DNA from: CAZWVI01 sp964637165
GTDB lineage: Bacteria; Planctomycetota; UBA1135
Length of the DNA stretch: 64,000 nucleotides
Direction: 5' to 3'
Assembly (NCBI GenBank): GCA_964637165.1
Contig: CAZWVI010000003.1
Location: 120,134-184,133 of the forward strand
Positions within the stretch are counted from its first letter, which is position 1, and every line of letters begins with the position of its first letter. The notes beneath the pieces were generated by a model, which saw nothing but the letters and a program-made list of their open reading frames with translations, had not been told where the DNA came from and did no database searches. The translations under genes were made by a program, and so were the position numbers. Of this stretch, positions 15,929 through 24,674 are shown in pieces.

Positions 15929-18900
15929 GTCGAACGCTACTTGCAATTATTTTGCTTGGCTTGGCGGCGTTGACACCGCTTGTTATGAACTTTTCACCAC
16001 CTGGTGTTGATGACGAGCAAGCGAATGTTGCTAATCAAAGTGAATCAGGTCACGCTGATTTGATAGCAGAAACACAAGTAGCGGAAAGCAAACAAAAAGC
16101 GATAGCTTCGGCGGCGGAAAATTTGTCGGCGGCCGAAACGGAAGCTACTCAAATTGACCAGCGTCATGAGTTGAAAGAGTTCGGCGATATTGTGGTGAGC
16201 GCGCAAGCCCAGGATGTTGCCGCGAATGTTTGGTGTATGGCACTTAGCGATGAGCTGCGCACTTCGCTCGAGGAAAATCCATACTTGCGCCACAGTGAGT
16301 TGTTTGAGTTAAGCCCGCCGAGTGAATTCAATTTGCTTGGCGGAGAAAATTTCTACAGCGGTGATTTAGATCCAGGTAGTTACTTTGTGTGGGCAGAGAG
16401 TCCAGGGTATAGCGTCAGTTTTGGCTTTACCGAGATACCTATCCAAGGACCTGACTTTCATTTGAACTTAGAAAAGTCACCACCTCTAAAGGTGCGAGTA
16501 GAGGATCAAAATGGCAATCCTATGGCTGGAGCGAAACTCATGTTCTTTGGCCCTAAGGGCGATCCAGCTTATATGGATTGGGGTTGGCGCAAGCGACTGG
16601 AGGCGAGTTTCTTTTTACGTTTGTCTGAAACGGGACCAGATGGTCGTACGGAATTGTTGAGCCCGTTGTCGGCTTCAAATATGTTTGAAGTTTCGCCAAT
16701 GGCGGGGCTGTGCGGCGGTAATAATTTGAGTCCAAGTCTAGACAAAGAAAATTTAATTGTGTTGACGCCGGCTTGTTCGGTGAAAGGCCGCGTGGTTGAT
16801 GCCGACAATAAAGTCGTCGCAAATTCTTATGTTGGCTTTATGGGCGCACGCCAAGGCCAAGAAGTTTTTTTGACTAGCACTCCTGTTGACCAAGAAGGAA
16901 ATTATTCAATTGCGGTAGTGCCAGCAAACTTCGACCAACTTCAAGCGATTGGATTCGCCGAAGGATACACGCTTAGTTATCAAACAATTGCTCGACCTCA
17001 AGCTGGAGGGAATTACCAACATGATTTTGTAATTCATAAGGCCGTAGCGTTGGCNNNNNNNNNNNNNNNNNNNNNNNNNNNNNNNNNNNNNNNNNNNNNN
17101 NNNNNNNNNNNNNNNNNNNNNNNNNNNNNNNNNNNNNNNNNNNNNNNNNNNNNNAAGCTGGAGGGAATTACCAACATGATTTTGTAATTCATAAGGCCGT
17201 AGCGTTGGCGTGTTATCTTCACGCCGATGGTGAACCGGTAGCCAACGCCGAAGTGTTTTTTGCCGTAGACGAACTTGAAGATGTTCCAGGTTTTTATCGA
17301 ACTGACAAAAACGGAAACTTAACAACCGATCGTGTATTTCGCGCCAACACTCAATATCAATTGCAATTGGTATCCGGGTCAGCGCGGCTGGGAGTTTATC
17401 CTTTTACTATTCCTGAAAACCAACAGGAGGTTTTGGAAATTGAAGTTGATCCGGTTGGTACTTTAGTGCTACTTAATGCAAGCACCGATAGTGACGAACA
17501 AATTGTCGCCTGTCGATTTAGATCACAAAGTGGGCACGCGGTTGGCTTCACCGAATGGGACCCGCGCCAAGGTGGCGGTCCTTTAGTGCCGGTTGGTCAA
17601 GGCCGTTTGGTTTGTCGCACTGCCGGCGGAAGTTCATGGTCGAAAGATTTGAATGTGCGTTCCGGGGTAAATCAAATTCAGACAATTATCCGTCAGGCCC
17701 CGCTAACTTTCACACTGCCGGAAACAGAAGACGTAGGGAATTGGAAGATTGGTTTTTATACCGATGGCGATACACCAGATCGAAGTGTCGAGTTGCTTTC
17801 AGGTCAGCATGAGGTTCAAGTTTCGCCTGGTTCGATTTCTTTTCAAATTGAATCTCCAGACGGCAACAGTTGGCAGTTGGGTCCAGTTGCTGTACGTGAA
17901 GACGGATTTGATTTAGGTGTTTTAGCGCCACAAGCCGGCACCATCATTGGTCGTGTTGTCGATGAAAATGGTCAGGCTTGGGCGGGCCTTCAAGTTAGCT
18001 TGGTTGATGTTGATATGCGGCCTGAAGCGCGGGCCTTTAGTGATGCGGAAGGTCGTTTTGCTTTTAATCAAATTCCGTTCGGATTTCACTCGGTTCACCT
18101 TCGCCCGCGCCGTAGTTTATTGCTGAATTCACCAGACCAACATTTGGATGTACACGTTACCAATGGTGCTCCAGTTGAAATTGAAATGGTAGTGCAGGCC
18201 GATTCAAGTTTGCGTGGCAAAGTAATTCCCGCGCCGCAAAAACCTACCGAGGTTTGGGCGATTAACGCCAATACCGTTCAGGAACAAAGTTTGTCGCCAT
18301 CAGGTGATTTTGCTTTTTCAACGATGGCTGCCGGCTGGGTCTTAGCCGGCCGCTTCGAAGAGGGAAAAGTTTTCTTAGTTGGCGAAAAAGTAAATGGCGA
18401 CCAAGAGTTGCTCCTAGATTTTTCAAGTTGCGAAGAGTTGAATCTTGATTTTGCCGATGTGTCTGGCAAGCCCGCTGCATTTGCAAGAGTTCAATTCGAA
18501 GTTGTCGGCTCGCAGCTAGCAGGCAGTGCCAGCTTAAATGAACACGGTCAGTTAAGTTTAAGTTACAGTCCGGCGTTGCCGCTTGTGTTGGTTGTTAATA
18601 CCAATAATTACGGCAAGGTTCGCTACCCTTTAGCCAAGTTAATTCAAGGGTCAAAATTAACTCTTGATGGTAAGGCGGCAACGCTTCATCCGGTTGTGGT
18701 GCGCACTTTGGATGGCAATATGCTCAATTATGCAACCATTAGTAATCGCTCGTTGCGTGAAGTGTGGCATACAAATAATGCCGGCACCTGTTTGCTACCA
18801 GAAAATTCTTTTAGCGATGAATTACGCTTTGAGTACAGTGGTTATTGGACACACATACTTAGGCAAATAAGTCAAACCGTGGTCATGCGAAAAACTATAG

Positions 18901-19142
18901 CACCAATAGAAATAACTTATCCGGGATCAATTTCGGTTGACGAAGTTGTGTTAATTCCAGTATTCGATTTGGGTTATGAGTTCCCGCTTAACGTTTCGCC
19001 GACTGCGGCCCGTACTTGGCAGATTTCGGGAATACCCGAGGGGCGTTATGTAATTAGTGCGCTAGACCGCGCTGGAGTTATTGTTGACCAACGCGAGGAA
19101 AAACTCAGTTCTCAAACGGGCCACAACATTGTGGTGCGCTAA
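15925..19142 (+). CDS. Giant carboxypeptidase-regulatory-domain protein (spans a 100-N gap)
   Basis: The gap at 17055-17154 is flanked by an exact 55-bp repeat (17000-17054 and 17155-17209). Merging the copies joins the two frames into one of 1020 residues. It begins with a membrane anchor or signal (LLAIILLGLAALTPL), then an acidic linker, then several Ig-like carboxypeptidase-regulatory repeats: VKGRVVDADNKVVANSYVGF, IIGRVVDENGQAWAGLQVSL with DAEGRFAFNQIPFG, and LKVRVEDQNGNPMAGAK. No catalytic domain is visible. Such proteins in Planctomycetota often accompany sigma or kinase genes. A role at the cell surface or in signal perception is inference. It is the last gene of the 14519 operon. Confidence 0.75.
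17055..17154. other. Assembly gap, 100 N, flanked by a 55-bp exact repeat
   Basis: The 55 bases before the gap are identical to the 55 after it. Collapsing 155 bases restores the reading frame of the 15925 gene, so the gap is probably zero-length: two contigs overlapping by an assembly k-mer. Confidence 0.95.
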
Positions 19143-19161
19143 ATCGAGAATGATTAGGTGC

Positions 19162-19956
19162 TTACCAGTTACTAAAAGCTTGGGCGACCTTTTTGATTTC
19201 AATACCAATCAGGTCGAACTCTGCTTCTAAGTTTAGTAGTTTGGTTGCGCGCATATTGTTTTCAAGTTCGGCGCTCCGCAACAACTCCTCAATCGCCACA
19301 AGTTCTGGTGCTGGGTCCCACCCAGGTGGCAGGCCTTCTTGCATGTCCTTTAGTACGGCCTCGCGCAGGAATGTTTTTTTGTTACGCAACCCATCAAGGT
19401 AGGCCGCCTCGCTCGCAGAAGATTGGCTAACTTTGTCTAAGACTTCTAAGGAAATCAACCCGAAGTCAGCATAAAGGGTGTTGAGGTCTTTGACCACTAC
19501 CTCGGCAATGCGATCAGAAAAAATACTTGCCAATTTTAGAGCGTCTGCAAAATTTCCTTCATCGGCAATTTGAGCGCTCAATCGGTTACGCAAGCCTTCC
19601 TGCATAAAAACGTCGTCAGGCATTCCTGGTTCCGACATTTGCGCAAGGAGAACGCCAAGTGCGTCGGCAACCGCGACTGCGGGCTGATCAGCACCACTAG
19701 CTTTTTGTATTTCACCGACGTAAGCGCTGAGGTTGCTTGTTGAGCGCAAGGCTAGCGCAAAAGAGTTGTCGCAACGATTCACAAATGAAGTTGCGTCCGG
19801 CAGCGCCTTTTGGCAAGTCAACTTGGCCATTTTCGCCGCATGCGTGAGGCTGTCGCTTAGGGTTGGGGATTGCTCCGTCTGACTCGGCTCAATTTCTGGT
19901 GTGGAATTTGAGGCGCAGGCAGTGAGCAGTAAGGTGAGGGGAAGAAGGTGCCGCAT
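19162..19956 (-). CDS. Lipoprotein, function unknown
   Basis: The 264-residue product starts with a lipoprotein signal (MRHLLPLTLLLTAC). A Ser/Thr/Glu-rich linker follows to about residue 35, then a helical domain to the end, with several amphipathic helices (DALKLASIFSDRIAEVVVKD, AIEELLRSAELENNMRATK). Two Cys outside the lipobox (in LTCQKAL and VNRCDNSF) could form a disulfide. No family is recognised. It is convergent with the regulatory-domain gene and divergent from the AlkA-like gene. Confidence 0.65.
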   Translation of the reverse strand: MRHLLPLTLLLTACASNSTPEIEPSQTEQSPTLSDSLTHAAKMAKLTCQKALPDATSFVNRCDNSFALALRSTSNLSAYVGEIQKASGADQPAVAVADALGVLLAQMSEPGMPDDVFMQEGLRNRLSAQIADEGNFADALKLASIFSDRIAEVVVKDLNTLYADFGLISLEVLDKVSQSSASEAAYLDGLRNKKTFLREAVLKDMQEGLPPGWDPAPELVAIEELLRSAELENNMRATKLLNLEAEFDLIGIEIKKVAQAFSNW

Positions 19957-19978
19957 AGCGGAGATATCCTAACCAATA

Positions 19979-20614
19979 ATGAAGCCTACAACCGCTCAAA
20001 TCCGTGCTTTGTCTCGCCGCGATCCCTTGCTGGGCGCCGCCTTGCGCCGGCTTGGACCATTTCCGAGCTTCCCAGAAAGCTCCCAGCGGCAAATGTCGAC
20101 ATTTAAATATTTAGTGCGCGCAATCGCTTTCCAACAGTTGGCATATAGGGCGGCCGCAACGATTTTTTCTCGGGTGTTGGCCCTGACATCGGATGGGCGG
20201 CTAACCCCAGAAGCCATTTCGAAAGTCAGTGACGAGGAGTTGCGTGGCGCTGGCCTGTCGCGTGCCAAGCTTGCGGCGGTACGCGACCTGAGTTCACGTT
20301 GCCTAGATGGTCGCTTGAAGTTGCGCGGCTTATCACGATTGGAAAATTCCACCATTATCGACCAACTAAGCGCGGTACGCGGAATAGGCCCCTGGACTGC
20401 GCAAATGTTTTTAATTTTTAAGCTCGGGCGGTTGGATGTTCTACCAACCACAGACCTCGGAGTTCAGGAAGGCTTGAAGCGGCTGGATAAGTTGGCTAAA
20501 AGACCCAAGCCAAAGCAGTTAGAAAAGCGCGGCGAGTGCTGGTCGCCACTGGCAAGTGTTGCGGCCTGGGTGCTGTGGAGAGTGGTGGATGACGGCGCCG
20601 ACAACGACTGGTAA
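19979..20614 (+). CDS. DNA-3-methyladenine glycosylase II-like (AlkA/HhH-GPD)
   Basis: The 211-residue protein is a compact HhH-GPD base-excision glycosylase removing alkylated purines. The N-terminal helices include FKYLVRAIAFQQLAYRAAAT, matching the AlkA block that contains IxxQQxS. The helix-hairpin-helix is LSAVRGIGPWTAQMF, followed by VLPTTDLGVQEGLKR, where the Asp after TT is the expected catalytic residue. It lacks the N-terminal extension of E. coli AlkA, like many short bacterial homologues. Copy B of the hairpin repeat lies 5 bases after its TAA. Confidence 0.88.
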   Translation: MKPTTAQIRALSRRDPLLGAALRRLGPFPSFPESSQRQMSTFKYLVRAIAFQQLAYRAAATIFSRVLALTSDGRLTPEAISKVSDEELRGAGLSRAKLAAVRDLSSRCLDGRLKLRGLSRLENSTIIDQLSAVRGIGPWTAQMFLIFKLGRLDVLPTTDLGVQEGLKRLDKLAKRPKPKQLEKRGECWSPLASVAAWVLWRVVDDGADNDW

Positions 20615-20618
20615 AAAA

Positions 20619-20643
20619 GACACTGACCTAATCGGCTGGGTCA
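20619..20643 (+). repeat. Dispersed hairpin repeat, copy B
   Basis: GACACTGACC, 9 bases, then GGGTCA: TGACC pairs with GGTCA. It differs from the other copies by T-to-A in the fourth position and one missing C. It separates the AlkA-like gene from a methyltransferase remnant that lacks its 5' half. Confidence 0.65.
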
Positions 20644-20656
20644 CATAATTTTCTAA

Positions 20657-21106
20657 GTGCTTCTGGGTAATTGGCTTAGATATTCGCACCCAAATTTGCC
20701 GCAACACTCCTTCGATGTGGTACTTCTTCTGCATGTTGTGGAGCATCTTAAAGATCCCCTTGAAGTACTTTGTCAAATCCAAAAACTACTTAAGCCGGGT
20801 GGACTTTTCATTATCGCAACGCCGCGTTATGACACCTGGAGTTTTAAACTGTTTGGTCGTCGCGAACGAAATGTTGTAGACAATTGGCATCTGTTTTTTT
20901 TCACAAAAAAACCTCTTCCTAAACTATTGGAAAAGGCCGGCTTCCAAGTGAAAAAAATCACTACGCCAGGGCGCACAGTTAACCCCTCCCGCCTGCTAGT
21001 TGTTTTGGGAAAATCGCTTCGACTCTCATTCATCGAATCACTCGGGCAATGGTTGACCCAACGTAAATTAAACGAGTGGCTTAGTTTTCCGGTTAATACG
21101 GTTTAG
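20657..21106 (+). pseudogene. Class I SAM methyltransferase, 5'-truncated remnant
   Basis: The 149 codons start in the middle of a methyltransferase fold: SFDVVLLLHVVEHLKDP (motif around strand 4), then LLKPGGLFIIATPRYDTWS, HLFFFTKKPLPKLLEKAGF. The glycine-rich SAM-binding motif I and the first ~80 residues that should precede this block are absent, and a TAA sits directly before the GTG at 20657. The remaining half cannot bind SAM as it stands. The break coincides with repeat copy B, which suggests rearrangement at the repeat. Confidence 0.7.
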
Positions 21107-21170
21107 AATAGACGGGCAACTAATGTGCCCGCCTAACTTCAACTCAAACGAGCACTCCGAATCCAATTCA

Positions 21171-23336
21171 ATGGAGGAGTGTCATATCACCGAAGAGAAA
21201 CTCTTTTCGATGCTTGACCGTGAGGACGAGTCTTTACCAGCTCACTTGGCAGAATGTGAGTTATGTCGCGGTCGCGCAAAAGCTTTAGGTGGAATTATTG
21301 ATGCCATTTTTTTTGAACGAAATACATCACGTAAATTGCCCGAAAAAGTCGGTGACTTTCGAATAGTTGGTTTACTTGGCGAGGGTGCTAGTGGTGTTGT
21401 ATATGAAGCGATTCAGGAAGACCCGAGACGCTCAATCGCATTAAAAGTTTTAAAAGGTGGAGATGCTCTTGGCGGTGACAATATTCGCTTGTTCACTCGT
21501 GAAGTGCGCTCCTTGGCCCGTATGCGGCACCCAGGGATCGCGCAAATTTTCCAAGCCGGCACAACTTTAGATGGCCACCCGTGGTTAGCTATGGAGTTAG
21601 TCGATGGCCAACCTTTGGATGAATTTGTCAAGAGCAACAAGCTACAACAAAGAGAAATTTTGAACTTGTTTCGCCAGGTTTGTGGCGCGATCCATTATGC
21701 TCACGGCCGCGGAATTATTCACCGCGATTTAAAGCCGACCAATATTTTTGTATCTCGCTCAGCTGAAGGCGAGGGTGGATTTCAAGTTAAAGTTTTGGAT
21801 TTTGGCCTTGCGCGAATCGACGACTCCGAGTTGAGCGTTGCAAAAACAAAACATGGCAAAGTAATAGGAACTCTGCAATACATGTCGCCACAGCAAGCCG
21901 CCGGCGAAATTGAGTTAATTGACGTCCGGGCTGACATCTATTCCCTAGGAGTTATTCTTTACGAACTTCTGGTTGGCCATCGCCCTTACGAAGTTGATGT
22001 GAGTTCGGTTCTAGCTGCGGCAAAATCAATTGCCGAAAGTAAGTTTCAAGCTATGCAGTTAGCGCGCCGCGACGACGACCTTGAAGTCATCGTGGGCAAG
22101 GCATTACGCAAAGACCCAGACTTACGTTATGGCTCGGTAGCCGAATTTGCCGATGACCTGCGGCGTTTTGAGTCAGGATTACCGATTAATGCGCGTACGC
22201 CAAGCATGGCTTATATGTTCGCCAAATTAATCCGCCGCAACAAAGCCATTTCGACGGCCGCCTTTTTGCTGTTGGGAGTCAGCCTAGTTGCCACGGTTAA
22301 AACTCAAATCGATGCGGCCAATATTCAACGACAGTCACAGCAGTTACAACACGTTACAAAGTTGGTGCTTGAAACCTTTGGCCCCGAAGATTCAGAAGAT
22401 TTGAATCGCGACACCAAGATGTTGGAAATTCTTCCGGCGTTTAGCGAACGCTTAAGGGGAGAGCTTTCCGAATTCCCTAAATTGCAACTCACTTTAGTTC
22501 GTTCGATTGGAGTTCTTTACTATCGATTAGGAGAATTTGCGAAAGCCGAAACAGAATTACGTAAAGCATTGTGGTTAAGCGAGCACGTTAAGGATCCGGT
22601 TGAAATAGGTAAATCATCAAACCAGTTGGCGATGCTAATTCGTGAGACTGGCAGTATAGACGAGGCTGAACGCCTTACCCGCCAAGCGTTGGATTCATTT
22701 GCAGGCAGTGAGGAAGCAAGTTTGGTAAGTGTCATTCACTGTAAAAATAATTTGGTGCGTATATTAATAAACAAAGGCCAGTTGGCCGCAGCTGAAAAAG
22801 AAATAAACGACACGATTGCTTTGCAAATGAAACTAGGGCATACTGACAAATTGCGCCTTGCGATTAATTTTGTAAATCTAGGAAATTTGGCGATGGAGAG
22901 CAAACGCTATGCGGAAGCGGTTAAGCACTTTAAAAAATCTCTCGACTTGCGAATTCAAAAATTAGGGCCGAACTCCCGCTCAGTGGCAACGAGCTTGGTG
23001 TTAGTGGGGTGGGCGGAAAGGGATTCCGGGAATTACGCCGAAGCCGAACGCTTATGTCGCCAAGCTTTGGAAATAGACCTCGCCCTGCTTGGGGATACCC
23101 ACCCAGCCACTGCACGCACCAAATTGAGTTGCGCTAAAGCGATCATTGGAAACCGTCAAAACACAGCCGCTGCCTTTACTGAGGCTCTCGAGCTAAGCAC
23201 TGCCGCCGCGAAGGTTTACAGCGAACGCTACGGCACCGATCACGATAATTACCAGGACGCTAGTCGGTTTATTGACTTAGCCAAAAAACAGCTTTCAAGA
23301 GTGTCAAAGACTCCAATTATTTCTCCGCCAAAATAG
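21171..23336 (+). CDS. Ser/Thr protein kinase with N-terminal anti-sigma zinc finger, TM helix and TPRs
   Basis: The ATG at 21171 gives 721 residues; a GTG at 21123 would add 16. Residues 1-40 contain H-x3-C-x2-C (HLAECELC) preceded by further Cys/His, the pattern of zinc-binding anti-sigma domains. The kinase domain follows: GEGASGVVYEA, the ALKVLK lysine, IIHRDLKPTN and DFGLAR, so it should be active. A transmembrane helix (AISTAAFLLLGVSLV) separates it from six or so TPR units (YAEAVKHFKKSLDLRIQKLG). This suggests a membrane-anchored kinase sensing through TPRs and holding or phosphorylating the ECF sigma factor encoded 36 bases downstream; that link is inference. Confidence 0.85.
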   Translation: MEECHITEEKLFSMLDREDESLPAHLAECELCRGRAKALGGIIDAIFFERNTSRKLPEKVGDFRIVGLLGEGASGVVYEAIQEDPRRSIALKVLKGGDALGGDNIRLFTREVRSLARMRHPGIAQIFQAGTTLDGHPWLAMELVDGQPLDEFVKSNKLQQREILNLFRQVCGAIHYAHGRGIIHRDLKPTNIFVSRSAEGEGGFQVKVLDFGLARIDDSELSVAKTKHGKVIGTLQYMSPQQAAGEIELIDVRADIYSLGVILYELLVGHRPYEVDVSSVLAAAKSIAESKFQAMQLARRDDDLEVIVGKALRKDPDLRYGSVAEFADDLRRFESGLPINARTPSMAYMFAKLIRRNKAISTAAFLLLGVSLVATVKTQIDAANIQRQSQQLQHVTKLVLETFGPEDSEDLNRDTKMLEILPAFSERLRGELSEFPKLQLTLVRSIGVLYYRLGEFAKAETELRKALWLSEHVKDPVEIGKSSNQLAMLIRETGSIDEAERLTRQALDSFAGSEEASLVSVIHCKNNLVRILINKGQLAAAEKEINDTIALQMKLGHTDKLRLAINFVNLGNLAMESKRYAEAVKHFKKSLDLRIQKLGPNSRSVATSLVLVGWAERDSGNYAEAERLCRQALEIDLALLGDTHPATARTKLSCAKAIIGNRQNTAAAFTEALELSTAAAKVYSERYGTDHDNYQDASRFIDLAKKQLSRVSKTPIISPPK

Positions 23337-23372
23337 TTTTCTTGGTGTCCTAACAAAACCTAATTAACCAGC

Positions 23373-23951
23373 ATGAACAACAAAAACTCAGACAATAATG
23401 CCGAGCGCTCGCGCTTAACGCCTTCCTTGGTGGCCGAATTGCGACAAGGTGACGAAAACGCCACTGTTTTACTTGATAAATTTTGGCGTGAACCACTGCA
23501 GCGTTTTTGTTTCAGCTATATGCGTACTGAGGTGGAGGCTGAAGATGCGGTCCAGGAAATTTTTGAAAAGGTCATAAAGTCGGATCTTATCCCCGATGAC
23601 TTCAGGGCGTGGATTTATCAAGTCGCCCGCAATCATTGTCTCAACTTAATTCGTGGTCGCGGTCGTCGTAAGGATACCGGCGAAATGCCGGAGCGTTCGA
23701 TTGCCGCTGACAACATCAAAAGTCCATTAAGCAAGTTTGGCCACGACGAAGTTTTAGGAAGATTAGAAGAGGTTTTAGAAGAATTGCCGGAAGCCTATAG
23801 CGAGGTGCTGCGTATGCGCTATATCGAAGGTTTGTCGCGCGGCCAAGTTGCCGATGTGTTGGGGATTGCCGAATCTTTAGTTAAATCGCGCCTGTTTGAA
23901 GCCATGAAAATGATGCGCAAACACGAATCGCTCATGGAATCGTTAACATGA
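23373..23951 (+). CDS. ECF RNA polymerase sigma factor
   Basis: The 192-residue protein has region 2 (LQRFCFSYMRTEVEAEDAVQ, EIFEKVIKS, then FRAWIYQVARNHCLNLIRGR) and region 4 (LPEAYSEVLRMRYIEGLSRG, then QVADVLGIAESLVKSRLFEA), with the usual length and spacing. The gene follows the zinc-finger kinase by 36 bases on the same strand, the typical arrangement of a sigma factor with its regulator. The next gene (DoxX) starts 7 bases after the TGA and may be cotranscribed. Confidence 0.88.
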   Translation: MNNKNSDNNAERSRLTPSLVAELRQGDENATVLLDKFWREPLQRFCFSYMRTEVEAEDAVQEIFEKVIKSDLIPDDFRAWIYQVARNHCLNLIRGRGRRKDTGEMPERSIAADNIKSPLSKFGHDEVLGRLEEVLEELPEAYSEVLRMRYIEGLSRGQVADVLGIAESLVKSRLFEAMKMMRKHESLMESLT

Positions 23952-23958
23952 TTCCAGA

Positions 23959-24336
23959 ATGAAAGAACTTGGACTCCTGATTCTTCGCTTAGCCATCGGC
24001 CTTGGTTTGTTTAAACACGGGTATGGAAAAGTATTCGAGGGTGGCGTGGATGGAATTGAAAATATGGTGACTAACTGGGGTTGGCCCCTACCTGGCATTT
24101 TTGCTTGGGCCGCCGCGCTTTCAGAATTAGTTGGCGGTGCGCTTATTGCTCTAGGAATTTATACCCGTTATGCGGTGGTGGTCGCGGCCGCAACCATGAT
24201 TGTTGGATTAATTCAAGTCCATTGGGGTGCCGACTTGATCAAGGGCGGCGAACTTGCCCTCTTATACCTAGCAGGCCTAGCCACAATTATGTGCCTAGGC
24301 CCAGGGAAGGTTTCCGTTGACGGCGTGCCGGATTAA
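23959..24336 (+). CDS. DoxX-family membrane protein
   Basis: The 125-residue protein has four predicted membrane helices in the DoxX arrangement. It opens with LLILRLAIGLGLFKHGYGKV, followed by PLPGIFAWAAALSELVGGAL and GIYTRYAVVVAAATMIVGLI. DoxX proteins are small quinone- or redox-associated membrane proteins with no single established function. The TAA shares a TTAA with the stop of the convergent lipoprotein gene. Confidence 0.85.
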   Translation: MKELGLLILRLAIGLGLFKHGYGKVFEGGVDGIENMVTNWGWPLPGIFAWAAALSELVGGALIALGIYTRYAVVVAAATMIVGLIQVHWGADLIKGGELALLYLAGLATIMCLGPGKVSVDGVPD

Positions 24337-24674
24337 TCGCGCCAGCCTTTAACCACGAGCCCATCTTTTATTTCGACGAAGGCGGTGTGGCTTTTCTTTT
24401 TGCTGGAGTCCGTATCGATTAAGAAAATCAGGTGGGCATGCGAACTAGTGGTTTCGGTGTAGTGCCATTTTCAGATTTCAACACCAGCTTCGAGTGTAAC
24501 TTTTGAAGTGGGCTCACCCAAAATTGCCAACACAAAATCGCTTGATTTACCGGCGGCTATTTGCCGCATTGACTCTTGGCTGACATAGTCACCACTTTGC
24601 GAACTATGCGAATCCAGTCCAATTACACAGCTAGTTAAGCTGAGCAAAACTAAGCAAGCAAGAACTAATTTCAT
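24333..24674 (-). pseudogene. SmpA/OmlA-like small lipoprotein interrupted by an in-frame TGA
   Basis: A lipoprotein signal (MKLVLACLVLLSLTSC) leads into a domain whose centre, FVLAILGEPTSKVTLEAGVE, follows the SmpA/OmlA pattern LGxPxx...DGxExW. At codon 68 the frame has TGA (24471-24473) where that pattern expects Trp. The frame then continues undisturbed (KWHYTETTSSHAHLIFLID, ending DGLVVKGWRD) to a TAA at 24333-24335. This is 113 codons with one stop, so the gene is intact apart from a single base. I see no SECIS-like hairpin after this TGA, and Sec at a Trp site is implausible. A nonsense change or base-call error is most likely. Its ATG overlaps the acyl-CoA dehydrogenase stop (ATGA). 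Confidence 0.7.

Noticed and set aside
17000..17209. A 55-bp direct duplication from transposition around the N gap
   Set aside because: The same length recurs at a second gap and collapse restores the frame, which fits a k-mer overlap rather than biology.
24471..24473. TGA in the SmpA-like lipoprotein as selenocysteine
   Set aside because: The site is a Trp position, there is no nearby Cys for a redox pair, and no convincing bSECIS follows.
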